Source: Campanula takesimana
Lineage: Eukaryota > Streptophyta > Magnoliopsida > Asterales > Campanulaceae
Assembly (NCBI GenBank): GCA_026119855.1
Contig: JAOWBW010001458.1
Location: 232,873-296,872, forward strand
Length of the DNA: 64,000 bases
Direction of reading: 5' to 3'
The stretch's first letter is position 1, and the number at the start of each line of letters is the position of its first letter. Both the position numbers and the translations under genes were made by a program. Positions 24,575 through 35,374 of the stretch are shown piece after piece. The notes beneath the pieces are model-generated. The model was not told where the DNA came from and did no database searches. It saw nothing but the letters and a program-made list of their open reading frames with translations.

Positions 24575-24800
24575 GAGTTTGGGGAGCGGGTCATATCAGT
24601 GAACAGGGCCCAGCCTAAAATGGCTGGTGATGATGGGGACCATGGTTATGGTGGTGGAAGATACTCATCAGCTGGCGGCAGAGACAGCTATGGTGGTGGT
24701 GGAGAAGATATGTCTTCAGGCAGGACGAGTGCTTTAAATGTCGGGAGTCCAGGGAATTGAGGCAAGATAAAGAAAATTTTACGGGACGACTGAATGAAGA
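24575..24800 (+). pseudogene. Fragment of an RZ-1-like glycine-rich RNA-binding gene
   Basis: One frame reads ERVISVNRAQPKM followed by a Gly/Tyr/Arg/Ser-rich segment with GGGRYSS and DSYGGGG. The first part matches the end of the RRM domain in plant RZ-1B/RZ-1C proteins, whose RRM ends VISVNKAEPK. After a one-base frame change the sequence gives DECFKC, the start of the RZ-1 CCHC zinc knuckle, and then diverges. The upstream RRM and downstream C-terminus are missing. It is a truncated gene fragment, perhaps carried here by a transposon. Confidence 0.65.
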
Positions 24801-24832
24801 GATGAGAATTCTTAAAATTTTGTTTATCAGGT

Positions 24833-24953
24833 AACCAAAACGGTTCCGGTTCCCACGGTTCCGGTTTTCGTGGCGGTTACGGTTTTTTCGGTTCCGATTC
24901 CGGGCCGGTTCGACGGTTCCGGTTCGGTTTCGGTCCGGTTTGCCCATCCCTAA
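24833..24953. repeat. CGGTTCCGG-rich low-complexity element end
   Basis: Overlapping GGTTCCGGTT/CGGTTTCGG units end in TTTGCCCATCCCTA. This resembles subterminal-repeat-rich hAT-type elements and the ACCGG-rich element at 27971-28554. Only one end is visible. Confidence 0.5.
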
Positions 24954-25149
24954 TGATGCTATCATAAGTGTTGCCATCACCTCTCAGATGCTATCCAGAC
25001 GTATTTTTGTGATAGTTCCACATTTCTTTTTATCAAACATTATTATTCTAATCATATATTATTTCTTGCAATATGTTTGTTGGTTGGTCCATTTTACAGG
25101 TGGTTATGTAAAGATTAAAGTGAAAAGGGTTAGTTATGCATAAAAAGAG

Positions 25150-25613
25150 TTTTATGAATAACTTTCTAAGTGTGGAAAACATGGGGAGACTTTGTCAAAG
25201 GTTGGTTGCTGATTTTAAAGAGAGTACAAGAGCTATGATGCGGCCAAGTACAAGGAGGCGAAGCATGGTCTTGGAGCTTAAGTAAATTGTTGCTATTTTC
25301 ATGGAACTTGAGCACAAATGAAGGAAGTCACCCAACCCACTCTCTCCCACTCAACCGAGTTATCACACACATGGGGAGTAACCTCTAAGACTCCCTAGCC
25401 TATATAAAGACAAGGATGAAGACATTGGAGGTGTGCCAAAAATTCATACAACACACTACTACACACATCCTTACACAAGAAAAGATCATACACTCCTTGG
25501 CTCCGATAGACCCCGTCTTCCCAAACCTATTTCCATCCTAATAATCTTTGATTGATAGTTTGTGTTGGCTAGTATAGAGTTTCGTGTATGATCTTAGTCG
25601 TTCTATAGAGCAT
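25150..25613 (+). other. Possible LTR or promoter remnant
   Basis: The sequence has a TATA-like CCTATATAAAGAC at about 25399, and a CA-rich leader with ACACACTACTACACACATCC follows. That layout resembles a copia LTR U3/R region. Further LTR-like sequence may continue at 25900-25990 and 26255-26370, split by two Stowaway insertions. I could not define TG/CA ends. Confidence 0.25.
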
Positions 25614-25897
25614 ACTCCCTCTGTCCCACTTCACTTAACACCCATGAGGTGGGCACAATAATTAAGGAGAATGAATAAAATAAGGAAAATGTGTTGTACA
25701 AAATGAAGAGAGAGAATGAGTGGGGTAAATAATAGTGTTAGTTGAATAAATTGAGTGGTGGAAAATGAAGATAGAGAATGAGTAGTGGGGTAGAGTGAAT
25801 ATAAAATTATAAAAAGTATACTATTTTGGGAAGTGTCAAGTGAGTTGGGACAACCAAAAATAGAAATAAGTGTCAAGTGAGCTGGGACGGAGGGAGT
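25614..25897. mobile_element. Stowaway-like MITE
   Basis: Ends CTCCCTCTGTCCCACTTCACTT and AAGTGAGCTGGGACGGAGGGAG are inverted, about 284 bp apart. The interior has repeated GAGAGAGAATGAGTGG blocks. The closely similar copy at 39641-39924 is the same subfamily. Confidence 0.85.
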
Positions 25898-25997
25898 ATA
25901 TTGTAATAGCGATAGGGAACCCTCGACCTTGTACGTACAACTCATATTTATAGTAAATTTCTTGCCTTTTGAGGCACCTTCAAGATATATACATATA

Positions 25998-26253
25998 CTC
26001 CCTCCGTCCGAGCTCACTTGACACCTTTTGATTAAAACTGATCAACTTAGGGTCGTTTTGACCAACACTTTATAGAAATATTTATGTTCCAAAAAAAAAA
26101 TTAAAATTTGTTATTGAGAGGATTTTTAATGGTGATCATTTAACATTTTTTTAATTTTTATTCGGATCATAAATATTTCTATAAAGTGTTGGTCAAACCG
26201 ACAAGTTGACCAGTTTTGATCAAAAGGTGTCAAGTGAGCTGGGACAGAGGGAG
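25998..26253. mobile_element. Stowaway-like MITE
   Basis: Ends CTCCCTCCGTCCGAGCTCAC and GTGAGCTGGGACAGAGGGAG are inverted. The arms continue as a long palindrome (TTGATTAAAACTGATCAACTT against AAGTTGACCAGTTTTGATCAA). Confidence 0.85.
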
Positions 26254-26884
26254 TATATATCTTGAGAAAAACAATTTGTTGTTCCTTTAATTTTCCGCTG
26301 CATTTCTGATTTTCAAATTGTTTTTCGTAAGTGTGTTGTTCCAGAAGTGCTATCGTAAGTGTTGTTATCACTTAGGATTTTACTTACTGTTTTACAGGCC
26401 ATTTTAACAATTTCAGATACCAATGTTTGCTCAAAGTTTATTTTTGTTGACCATGAAAAGTCAAAATGAGACAATCTTTTCAGGACCGAGGGAGTATATT
26501 TTTTTAACGACTTCAGCTGCCCGCAATAACTCAAAACTGTTAGATCATAAGTGATACAGAGTTTGATTGATTTACTAGAGAAGTTCAAAACCTTTTTAGA
26601 ATGAAATGTTCATTCTTGGTATGAAAGGAGCAAACTTTTGTGTGCTTGATAGAGTTCAGTCAACAGAAAGATATTCTGCATCCAGAAGAATGAAGAAAAA
26701 TGGGGAATGGCATTGAGGCCAAGTTGTTTAAATTTGTGTGCACACGTTGACTACTGATTGTATGGAAGAGTTTCAGTTTCAACAACAATTAGGTTGACTT
26801 GTTTTCCCTTATTTTTGGGGTCTTCCTTCACGGATTCATTTCAAGTCAACAATTAAATCATCTTTGATACTGCAATAATAATAT

Positions 26885-27101
26885 ACTATCGGAATAAATT
26901 TCGCCGTTTTTCGGACGTTTGTACGAATGAACTTTGAGCAGTAATTTTAAGTTAATGTAATCATTCTAATAAAATTTAAAAAATTCTTATTAGGATAATT
27001 AAATAAATTTAAATTTATTGCTCAAAAGTTCATTCGCTCTAACGTCCGAAAAACGGCGATATTTATTACGGAACATATTTATTACGGAACAGAGGGAGTA
27101 T
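26885..27101. mobile_element. Palindromic Stowaway-like MITE
   Basis: The right end is CGGAACAGAGGGAGTA. The arms share AAATTTCGCCGTTTTTCGGA and TCCGAAAAACGGCGATATTT, an almost perfect inverted repeat, so RNA from it would form a strong hairpin. Confidence 0.7.
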
Positions 27102-27658
27102 AAAGAATATTAATTGGTTTGAATGGAAATATTAATATGCCAGAAATAGCTGGGCGTTGACCCAGATAGTGACCCTGGAACATCTCTATTAGCAGAAATA
27201 TAGTCATGTTTGGTAGTCTTAGTCTTATTTAATTGGTTGGTGCACAGTTTTATAAACATAGATTTTTTAAAACGGAGTTTTTTCTTGGACGCTACTGTTT
27301 TGAGTGGTTAAAATTGGTTTAGATTTTTAAAAAGCTCCGCTTGAAAATTCTCCGTTGAGAAGCTTAATTAGCAAAAAAACAGGTTTTTTATTTTCACTCT
27401 ATTTTAAACGCACCACTCTACTAAACGAAGCCTTCAATTAAAAGGAAGATTGTTTCATCTTACAAATTAAATATTTTCTGACATTTTAAACTTTTCTGGT
27501 TAAGATTGTACAAAACAATTTTCATTACATCATAACGAATAGGAGTAGTTTGTTTGATAAGTTACATCCTGAATTAAGCATTTATGTCTACTTGCTTATC
27601 TTAAAATATTATCAATATATAGTTACATAAATATATATTTTTTTGGTACAAAGTTATA

Positions 27659-27909
27659 CTCCCTCTCCCTCTGTCCCATTTCAAATTGCAAATACTAGGT
27701 TGGCACGGGGATTAAGGGAAAAAGTGAAAAGGTGATGTGTTGTGAGTGTTGATAGTTGAGTGGGAGAGAGAAAGTGGGGTAGAGAATAGTTAGTGGGTTA
27801 GTGGTTGTGAGTGTGCAAGTGAGTTAAAACTTGCCATTTTTGGATTTTGCAATTTTAGTTGGGGCACCTTTTTTGGCAACTTTTGTAATTTGAAATGGGA
27901 CGGAGGGAG
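27659..27909. mobile_element. Stowaway-like MITE
   Basis: Ends CTCCCTCTGTCCCATTTCAAAT and ATTTGAAATGGGACGGAGGGAG are inverted, about 250 bp apart. Its left part matches the fragment near 22444. Confidence 0.85.
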
Positions 27910-27970
27910 TATAAATATGAGGAAAAGAGAACTAGTACGTCATCTTCTGTCGCAAAATATGTATCACGCT

Positions 27971-28554
27971 TAGACGTGTCCAAAATCTAACCGGAACCGG
28001 CTAACCGGAGGTTTTTTAACCGGTCAAAACCGGTCAAACCCGGCTAACTGGTTAACCGTGAACCGTCTCAACCGTCAACCGTATTTTCAAGGTTCGGTTA
28101 AGGTTAGTCCATTTTGATAACCGTCAACCGGCGGTTATAACCGAGAAGCTAACCGCCGAACCGTCTATACTAACCGTCAGTTTCTTACCATTTTCGAGTT
28201 AGTTTTAAGAATTACGGTCAGATTTTTTAACAATTTCAGTCAGTTTTTTAACGATTTCAGTTAGTTTTCTAACAAAATTGGTGTTTTTATTTCATTTTTA
28301 GTTAGTTTCTTAATGATTTTTAGTCAGTTTTCTAACAAAATCCTAAAAAACTGTTTCTTTTTAAAATAAAAATAAATAAATAATTGAAAAAGTCTCATAA
28401 CCGGGTTAACCGGCAAAACCGGCTTAACCGGTTTAACCGTTAACCGGATAACCGTAACCGGATGTGGCGGTTAGAAGGTTACTCCACGGTTAGGGATTAC
28501 CGGTAAAATTAACGGCGGTTATAACCGGCTAACCGGCGGTTAACCGACATTCTA
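27971..28554. mobile_element. hAT-like non-autonomous element rich in ACCGG repeats, 584 bp
   Basis: It is flanked by the 8-bp direct duplication ATCACGCT (27963-27970 and 28555-28562), as expected of hAT elements. The ends TAGACGTGTCCA and, on the minus strand, TAGAATGTCGGT are short imperfect inverted repeats. Both subterminal regions are packed with AACCGG/CCGGTT motifs in both orientations, and the middle is AT-rich with degenerate TTAGTTTTCTAAC repeats. No transposase is present. Confidence 0.85.
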
Positions 28555-28749
28555 ATCACGCTATATTTTTAGTCCGTCTCGAAAAAGTGTTTTATTTCTA
28601 AATAAATAATAACTTATTATAATACACATTCTTTATTAATACTGACAAGATGCTAAAAATTTAGAAAAACATTGAAAATACACTAGGCGGCACTTATTAA
28701 TGAAAAGAAAATAAGAAATTTGTTCAGGATAAATCAATATTGCAAATTA

Positions 28750-29723
28750 CTCTCTTTGACCCAGAATGATAGCCCTCTATTTTCATGCACAAAATCTTGT
28801 AAAAAACGTGTTTTACACTAACTGTATATAAAACGTGTTTTCAAATAACGGTTTAAGAGGGATTAAAAGACGCGGTGGCAATTTTGTAAATAAGTGGAAC
28901 TCATGAAAATCTCAGCAGACACATTTTAAAACAAGAGGAGACATTTTTCAATACTTCACAGCAGACATATTTTAACTCTAGAGGAGACACTTTTTAGAAC
29001 AAGCATGTTTTAACTCTAGAGGAGGCATTTTTTTTGAACTTTTAACAGTGCCTTTTTTGAAAAAAATAAGTGTCTGCTCTAGTTAAAAAATGTGCCTCCT
29101 GCAGTTTCAAAACATGCCTCCTCCAGTTTCAAAACATGCCTCCTGAGATTTTTTGAACTTATAACATTGTCTTTTTTAAAGAAAAAAATGTCTGCTCTAG
29201 TTTAAAAATGTGCCTCCTGCAGTATAAAAATGTCTCCTCCAGTTTTTAAAATTTAGAAGTGCCTCTTTGAAAAAAATGCCTGTTATGGTTTTACAAAGTG
29301 CCTGATGTGGAGTTTCAAAAATATGCCTCATTCAGTTTCATAATATGCCTCCTGCAGTTTTAAAATATGCCTCCTGAGATTTCATAAGTTTCAAATATTT
29401 ACACTTATACCACCGCGTCTCTTAAACCCTACTTGCCGTTATTAATAAAACACGTTTTACACTAAGCCTAGTGTAAAACGCGTTTTACAGGAGACTTACT
29501 CATTTTCATGGGTTTTACGAAAGAACTTTGAGTAATAATTAAGCCTACTTTTAATTATTCTAATGAAATTTTTGAAATTGTTCTTGATACACCATTATAA
29601 ATACTATTAATATCAATTTTTAGATTCACATTAACATAATTATAAGTAGCATTTATAACTGCTCAAAGTTCCCTCATAGTAACAACGAAAAAAGGTGGAC
29701 TATCTTTCTGAGACGGATGGAGT
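28750..29723. mobile_element. Stowaway-like MITE split by a MULE-like insertion
   Basis: The left part has TCTCTTTGACCCAGAATGATAG and the right part ends CTATCTTTCTGAGACGGATGGAG. The element is interrupted at ATTTTCATG by the 714-bp insertion at 28788-29501. Confidence 0.6.
28788..29501. mobile_element. 714-bp MULE-like element with internal TGCCTCCTG repeat array
   Basis: It is flanked by the 9-bp duplication ATTTTCATG (28779-28787 and 29502-29510). Inverted GTAAAAAACGTGTTTTACACTA blocks lie near each end, and subterminal GACGCGGTGGCA/CCACCGCGTCTC blocks face each other. Between them is an array of more than ten degenerate units of about 22-25 bp around TGCCTCCTGCAGTTT, in both orientations. 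It is related to the element at 13762-14189. Confidence 0.8.
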
Positions 29724-30002
29724 ATAACTTTTTTCTTAGAATTTTAGGGTGAAATTTGGTAATGTTTATTTGGTGAGAGGTGGATAGAGTTGATATAATG
29801 AAGTTGTGAAAGTTCATTGCAGAAAACGAAGGCTACTCATATAATGATTTTTTTTTTTTTTATTTTTTTTTTTTAAATTTAGTTTGTGGATAATGTTAAT
29901 ATAATGAAGAGGATAGTTCGTGGCAGTAATCCTAACCATGGATTAATTTGTTCAAATTAGTTGGGGTCAATTGTTGTTTACAAATTGAATAGTTAACATA
30001 AC

Positions 30003-30130
30003 ATGTAGTTCCATACGCAAGTGCAGTACCCGTATTATATACTCCTTCTTCTAGAAGGAAAATAAAATGTAGTTCCATACGCAAGTGCAATACCCGTATT
30101 ATATACTCCTTCTTCTAGAAGGAAAGATAG
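30003..30130. repeat. 64-bp tandem duplication
   Basis: Two almost identical units start at ATGTAGTTCCATACGCAAGT (30003 and 30067), each ending in a CTTCTTCTAGAAGGAAA Stowaway-type end. The matching right end (CTATCTTTCTGGGACATGGGG) is at 30345-30368. Confidence 0.9.
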
Positions 30131-30368
30131 TCTCATTTCATTTTGATTTTTTATTGTCAACAAAAATAAACTTTGACAAACTATTGGTGGCAATCTAATC
30201 ATTATAGTGAATTTCTAAAATTTGTAATTGATAAATTATTAAGTGATTTATTCAAAACAATTTCTATAATTTTATTGTGATCATTAATTTGACACCAATG
30301 TTTGGTCAAAGTTTATTTTTGTTGACTATAAAAAGTCAAAATGAGACTATCTTTCTGGGACATGGGGA

Positions 30369-30424
<56 letters not shown>

Positions 30425-30453
30425 TTGGATACATTAAGTTCTCACGGTTCTCA

Positions 30454-30507
<54 letters not shown>
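30369..30507. repeat. (TA)n microsatellite enclosing a small transposon derivative
   Basis: Two TA tracts of about 50 bp (30369-30421 and 30457-30507) enclose a 35-bp unit at about 30423-30456 with ACTTGGATACATTAAG and TTCTCACGGTTCTCAC. The same motifs occur in the TA-flanked element at 39935-45874. The second TA tract abuts the viral sequence. Confidence 0.85.
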
Positions 30508-30509
<2 letters not shown>

Positions 30510-32015
30510 GAAATTGATAAAACAAAAGCTAATATAAATATACCAAAAACAATTAAATGGAATGAAATAACTTTACCAGATAAATGGTCATATCCCGCTA
30601 AAACTGTCCCAAGAAAAGAACAAAATCAAACAACTGATATAGAACAAATTACACAATACGAAGACGGATCAGTAGATCTAAAATTCAAACGAACTCAGTC
30701 ACTAAGTCGACACAAAAAATTAAATGTCCACACACCATCAAGGAGATCTACATCAAATATATATCTCAGGGATACAAATTTTTACATATTGGACTTGTAC
30801 AAATTGCTATTAAACCCTTAACAATGGAAGGACTAAACACAAGCATACAAATAGCCTTAGACATCTAAATTATACAGATTCATTATTAGGAGCTATTGAA
30901 ACTAGTTTAACAAATGGACCAATACATTTTAATAGTTATCCAAATTTTACAATCTCTTTAACAGATCCTCACATAATGGACATTCTAACTTTAGATATTT
31001 TAACACATAATTATCATATGAAAAAGGGATCTCACGTATATGAAATATTTTATAGATTATACTTTAAAGTTATGAATACAGGACTATGTCCTAATGCTTT
31101 TAACAGAAACAAAGTAGGAGAAACCATTTTTTGGGAAATTGATAAAACAAAAGCTAATATAAATATACCAAAAACAATTAAATGGAATGAAATAACTTTA
31201 CCAGATAAATGGTCATATCCCGCTAAAACTGTCCCAAGAAAAGAACAAAATCAAACAACTGATATAGAACAAATTACACAATACGAAGACGGATCAGTAG
31301 ATCTAAAATTCAAACGAACTCAGTCACTAAGTCGACACAAAAAATTAAATGTCCACACACCATCAAGGAGATCTACATCAAATATATATCTCAGGGATAC
31401 AAATTTTTACATATTGAACTTGTACAAATTGCTATTAAACCCTTAACAATGGAAGGACTAAACACAAGCATACAAATAGCCTTAAGAGATGCTAGACATC
31501 TAAATTATACAGATTCATTATTAGGAGCTATTGAAACTAGTTTAACAAATGGACCAATACATTTTAATAGTTATCCAAATTTTACAATCTCTTTAACAAT
31601 CCTCACATAATGGACATTCTAACTTTAGATATTTTAACACATAATTATCATATGAAAAAGGGATCTCACGTATATGAAATATTTTATAGATTATACTTTA
31701 AAGTTATGAATACAGGACTATGTCCTAATGCTTTTAACAGAAACAAAGTAGGAGAAACCATTTTTTGGGAAATTGATAAAACAAAAGCTAATATAAATAT
31801 ACCAAAAACAATTAAATGGAATGAAATAACTTTACCAGATAAATGGTCATATCCCGCTAAAACTGTCCCAAGAAAAGAACAAAATCAAACAACTGATATA
31901 GAACAAATTACACAATACGAAGACGGATCAGTAGATCTAAAATTCAAACGAACTCAGTCACTAAGTCGACACAAAAAATTAAATGTCCACACACCATCAA
32001 GGAGATCTACATCAG
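30508..32015 (+). repeat. Tandem partial triplication of the movement-protein region
   Basis: A block beginning GGGAAATTGATAAAAC recurs at 30508, 31133 and 31767 (periods 625 and 634). The first unit is truncated at its 5' side by the TA tract, the second runs about 30759-31385, and the third continues into the viral ORF. Junctions lie at short ATATATAT stretches. The copies are almost identical, but each carries its own small indel: about 10 bp missing near 30864 in the second and 1 bp missing near 31597 in the third. No copy encodes a complete movement protein. Confidence 0.9.
30759..31446 (+). pseudogene. Duplicated movement-protein fragment
   Basis: This is a second copy of the pararetroviral 30K-type movement protein region. 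The family protein forms or modifies plasmodesmal passages. An in-frame portion from 30976 carries the NGLCPNAF-type region and the downstream charged linker, then runs out of frame at the duplication junction and stops at 31446. Upstream, the GLVQIAIKPL-type core (about 30790) is interrupted by a 10-bp deletion. Confidence 0.8.
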
Positions 32016-35000
32016 GAAGATATGAATTCCCACAAAACACTAAATATGAGGATAGTTCTTCACAAAATGAAACTGTTTTTGAAAATGAAACTAATATTGA
32101 AATTCCACAACAAACAAACAATACTGGAGCAAACAGAGAAGGAATTAATGTCTACCCATACGAAGGAAACAATGTTCAATCTTATGAAGATAGTGAATTT
32201 ACATTAAATATGATAAAAAACAATTTTATTCTAAACAAAAGTATTTTAAGAAAAGATTTCACAAGTAAAAACAATGAAGAAAATAGAAAACTGTTCTTTC
32301 AAATGTATGATACCAATGAACAAAAATTAATAAAAGAAAAGTATTATGAATTTTGTGAATTGGAAGAGGACCACATACCATTTTTTGATTTCTTAAAAGA
32401 TGATTACCTATACAAAATAACTACATTACAGAAAAAACTAAGAAGATGGTACAAAGTAGGACCAAATCTTTTGCCAACTCACGAAGTATACGAAAATGAA
32501 AAACCACCTTTAGAAGCCACTTATTTTAGCAAAGATAATATCCAATATGGTGCATACCCCATTGATAAAACTAATCAATTAGATACTGACGATAAAAAAC
32601 AAACATCTTTACACTTACAAAATAATTGGACAAATTTATACCTATATACTGTAGGACAACAATTAGATAGAGTTGAAGAAAAAATTGATAATTCTAATAA
32701 AAAAATAACCACAATAGAAGAAGAAATAGCACAATTAGAACCAGAAATGGGACCCACACCAATACCGACAAAAAATAATGAACATTATAAATCCCAAAGA
32801 TTTACAGAATATTCTGAATTATATAAAATTAATCCATCAACTAGAAGAAATAAAAACACTATGTTTACTAAACAAATTCCCCCTCCTAAAAATACTATAG
32901 TCATACCTGAAGTCAAACCCACACTCCATGATCCTCTAAATGATTTAATGAATAAAATTAAAACACATTTAAAAGTAAAAGAAGAAACAAGTACAAGTAC
33001 AAATATCCGAATGTTAACAGACTATAATGACAAAACATCATATTCAGATATCTCTTCTAATAATGAATATAGCTCTACAGAATCAGAAGAAGAAGAAAAC
33101 TTAAATACAATTCCAATTCAAACAATGAGACATGATTTTTATAATAAAGACCCTGACGACTTAGAAATATTAAAAAACCCAACAAAATCATACAATGCAA
33201 AAAACATTTACGAATGGAACATTGACGGATTAAGTGAAATGGAAATAATAAATATTACAAAAGAAATGATAATTGTAGGAAATATATACAAATCTACAAA
33301 TATTACAGAACGACAAGCAGTTGAAAACATTATATTAGGATTCACTGGTCAATTAAGAACTTGGTGGGATAAATTACTAGCACAACAAATAAAAACACAA
33401 ATTTTAGAAGCTATAAAGGCAGACCAAGATGGACACCCAATATTAGATGAAAATGGAAATCAAACTCCTGCACAATTAATTTACTTAATTTTTAACATTA
33501 CAACTCACTTTATAGGAGATATAGATTTATATACTGAAAGAAATTCTGAAATATTACAAAACCTAAAATGTAGAAAATTAGAACAATTTAAATGGTATAA
33601 AGAAAATTTTCTTAAAAGAGTTTTTAATCTTGCTGACCCAAATAATTATCATTGGAAAGAAAAATTTATTACTGGACTACCAGGCCTATTTTCAGAAAAA
33701 GTAAAAGATACAATAGAACAAAAATATGGACAAATATCTTATGATAATCTTACCTATGGAGACTTAATTACTTGTGTAAATATCACAGGATTAAGATTAT
33801 GTCAAGACCAAAAATTGCAAAACAAATTAAAAAAGGAAACTACTCAAACAAGAAAAGAATTAGGCCATTGGTGTGAACAATTTGGTTTTGATAAACTAAA
33901 ATCTCCATACAAAAAGAAAAATTACACTCAACATAGAAGCCCGTATTACAAAAATAGTACATATAGGAGAAAATATAGAAAAACAAATAAAAACTATCAA
34001 AACAATCCCCCTGCTTATTACAATAAAAATAAAAAAGCACATTTTCAGAAAAGGTACAACAATAATAAGAATAATACAAAATATAAAAAATCCTTTAAGT
34101 CTTTTAAGCCATATAATAAAACCATAAAATGTTTTTTATGCAAAAAACCCGGTCATATTGCTAGAAATTGCCCAGCAAAAAGACAAATACAACAAATCTG
34201 CCATAATTTAAAAATAAAAGAAACAGAAGAAATATTACAAAACATAGATAATCTTGAATTATCCACAGATATTGATGAATATAACTCTTCTGATCAAACT
34301 GGTACAAGTGATAATGATGAATGCCAATCCTGTAAAAGAGAAATATGTTTGTGTAATAATAAATTAAATACAATAGAACAATACGATGAGATATTAGAAA
34401 AAATTAAAGAAATAGATGAACCAACTATAAAAAGAAAATTTCTAAAACAATTAGCCAAAACAATTAATGAAGAAAAACCAGATACATCTAAGCCCGCTCA
34501 ATACGAAGACGTTATACAAATGTTCCAAAACAAAAAGAAACAAATTTCATCAGTAGACCTACAACATGAAATTAGAGAAATAAAACAAGAAATAAAATTA
34601 TTAAAACAAAGTAATTTGGATTTACAAAAATCACAGAAAGAAATAGAAACAAAATTAGCACTACAAGAGATTAAAAAACAAATGCATTCAACCTACAATG
34701 ATGAAGCTTCTACATCTAAAGCTAATAAAGAATTAGACAAACATTTTAAAAACCCCTTTGCAAAAAAATCTTCTTCGGAAACAGATACCTCTACAGACAC
34801 AGAAGAAAGTATATACGCTCTTACTCGAGTCAGATATCAAAAATGGTATGTACATATACATATGAAAATCAAAGACTTCGAATACAAAGGATTAGCCATG
34901 TTAGACTCAGGAGCAGATCTAAATTGTGTTGAACAAGGAATAATACCAACAAAATATTTTATAAAAACAAAACAAAGTCTTTCAGCAGCCAATTCCTCAA

Positions 35001-35374
35001 AATTAGAAGTAAAATACAAAATACCCGAAGCACATGTTTGCAATAATAGTATCTGTTTTAAAACAAGTCTTATGCTTGTAAAAAATTTAAACACAAAAGT
35101 TATATTAGGAAACCCTTTTTTACAAATGCTATATCCCTTTTCAGTTTCACAAAGAGGAGTAGAATCAAGAATATTAGGACAAAAAGTTATATTTGATTTT
35201 TTATATCCTGTATCCAATAGTGATGTAAATAATTTACAAAAAACAGGAATCTCTAAATTAAATACTTTACAAAATCAAATGAAATTTCTTAAGGAAGAAT
35301 TATTAAATATCAAAATTGAAGAAAAATTACAACTTCAACAAAACAAAGACATAATCTCTAAAAAAAAAATTTGA
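31610..35374 (+). CDS. Pararetroviral polyprotein: movement protein C-part, capsid, protease
   Basis: An open frame of 1254 codons. The N-terminal ~130 residues are the C-terminal part of the movement protein; the conserved core lies upstream at about 31400-31605 and is separated by a 1-base frame change. A long charged, Asn/Lys-rich region follows, with a probable coiled coil at about residues 350-380 and a capsid core at about 520-750 (RTWWDK near 585). A CCHC zinc knuckle CFLCKKPGHIARNC at 841-854 binds nucleic acid. A second coiled coil spans about 985-1050. The aspartic protease active site is DSGA at about 1099, with ILGNPFLQ near 1165. The frame ends at a TGA (35372-35374) right after a run of ten A (35360-35369), and homology resumes in another frame in the RT region. 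Confidence 0.88.
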   Translation: MDILTLDILTHNYHMKKGSHVYEIFYRLYFKVMNTGLCPNAFNRNKVGETIFWEIDKTKANINIPKTIKWNEITLPDKWSYPAKTVPRKEQNQTTDIEQITQYEDGSVDLKFKRTQSLSRHKKLNVHTPSRRSTSGRYEFPQNTKYEDSSSQNETVFENETNIEIPQQTNNTGANREGINVYPYEGNNVQSYEDSEFTLNMIKNNFILNKSILRKDFTSKNNEENRKLFFQMYDTNEQKLIKEKYYEFCELEEDHIPFFDFLKDDYLYKITTLQKKLRRWYKVGPNLLPTHEVYENEKPPLEATYFSKDNIQYGAYPIDKTNQLDTDDKKQTSLHLQNNWTNLYLYTVGQQLDRVEEKIDNSNKKITTIEEEIAQLEPEMGPTPIPTKNNEHYKSQRFTEYSELYKINPSTRRNKNTMFTKQIPPPKNTIVIPEVKPTLHDPLNDLMNKIKTHLKVKEETSTSTNIRMLTDYNDKTSYSDISSNNEYSSTESEEEENLNTIPIQTMRHDFYNKDPDDLEILKNPTKSYNAKNIYEWNIDGLSEMEIINITKEMIIVGNIYKSTNITERQAVENIILGFTGQLRTWWDKLLAQQIKTQILEAIKADQDGHPILDENGNQTPAQLIYLIFNITTHFIGDIDLYTERNSEILQNLKCRKLEQFKWYKENFLKRVFNLADPNNYHWKEKFITGLPGLFSEKVKDTIEQKYGQISYDNLTYGDLITCVNITGLRLCQDQKLQNKLKKETTQTRKELGHWCEQFGFDKLKSPYKKKNYTQHRSPYYKNSTYRRKYRKTNKNYQNNPPAYYNKNKKAHFQKRYNNNKNNTKYKKSFKSFKPYNKTIKCFLCKKPGHIARNCPAKRQIQQICHNLKIKETEEILQNIDNLELSTDIDEYNSSDQTGTSDNDECQSCKREICLCNNKLNTIEQYDEILEKIKEIDEPTIKRKFLKQLAKTINEEKPDTSKPAQYEDVIQMFQNKKKQISSVDLQHEIREIKQEIKLLKQSNLDLQKSQKEIETKLALQEIKKQMHSTYNDEASTSKANKELDKHFKNPFAKKSSSETDTSTDTEESIYALTRVRYQKWYVHIHMKIKDFEYKGLAMLDSGADLNCVEQGIIPTKYFIKTKQSLSAANSSKLEVKYKIPEAHVCNNSICFKTSLMLVKNLNTKVILGNPFLQMLYPFSVSQRGVESRILGQKVIFDFLYPVSNSDVNNLQKTGISKLNTLQNQMKFLKEELLNIKIEEKLQLQQNKDIISKKKI

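Noticed and set aside
24615..24980. 121-codon minus-strand frame with repeated NRNR text
   Set aside because: It is the antisense of the glycine-rich RZ-1-like fragment and the CCGG repeats, so the repetitive peptide is an artefact.
30277..30537. Open frame of alternating Ile-Tyr
   Set aside because: It is a direct translation of the TA microsatellite.
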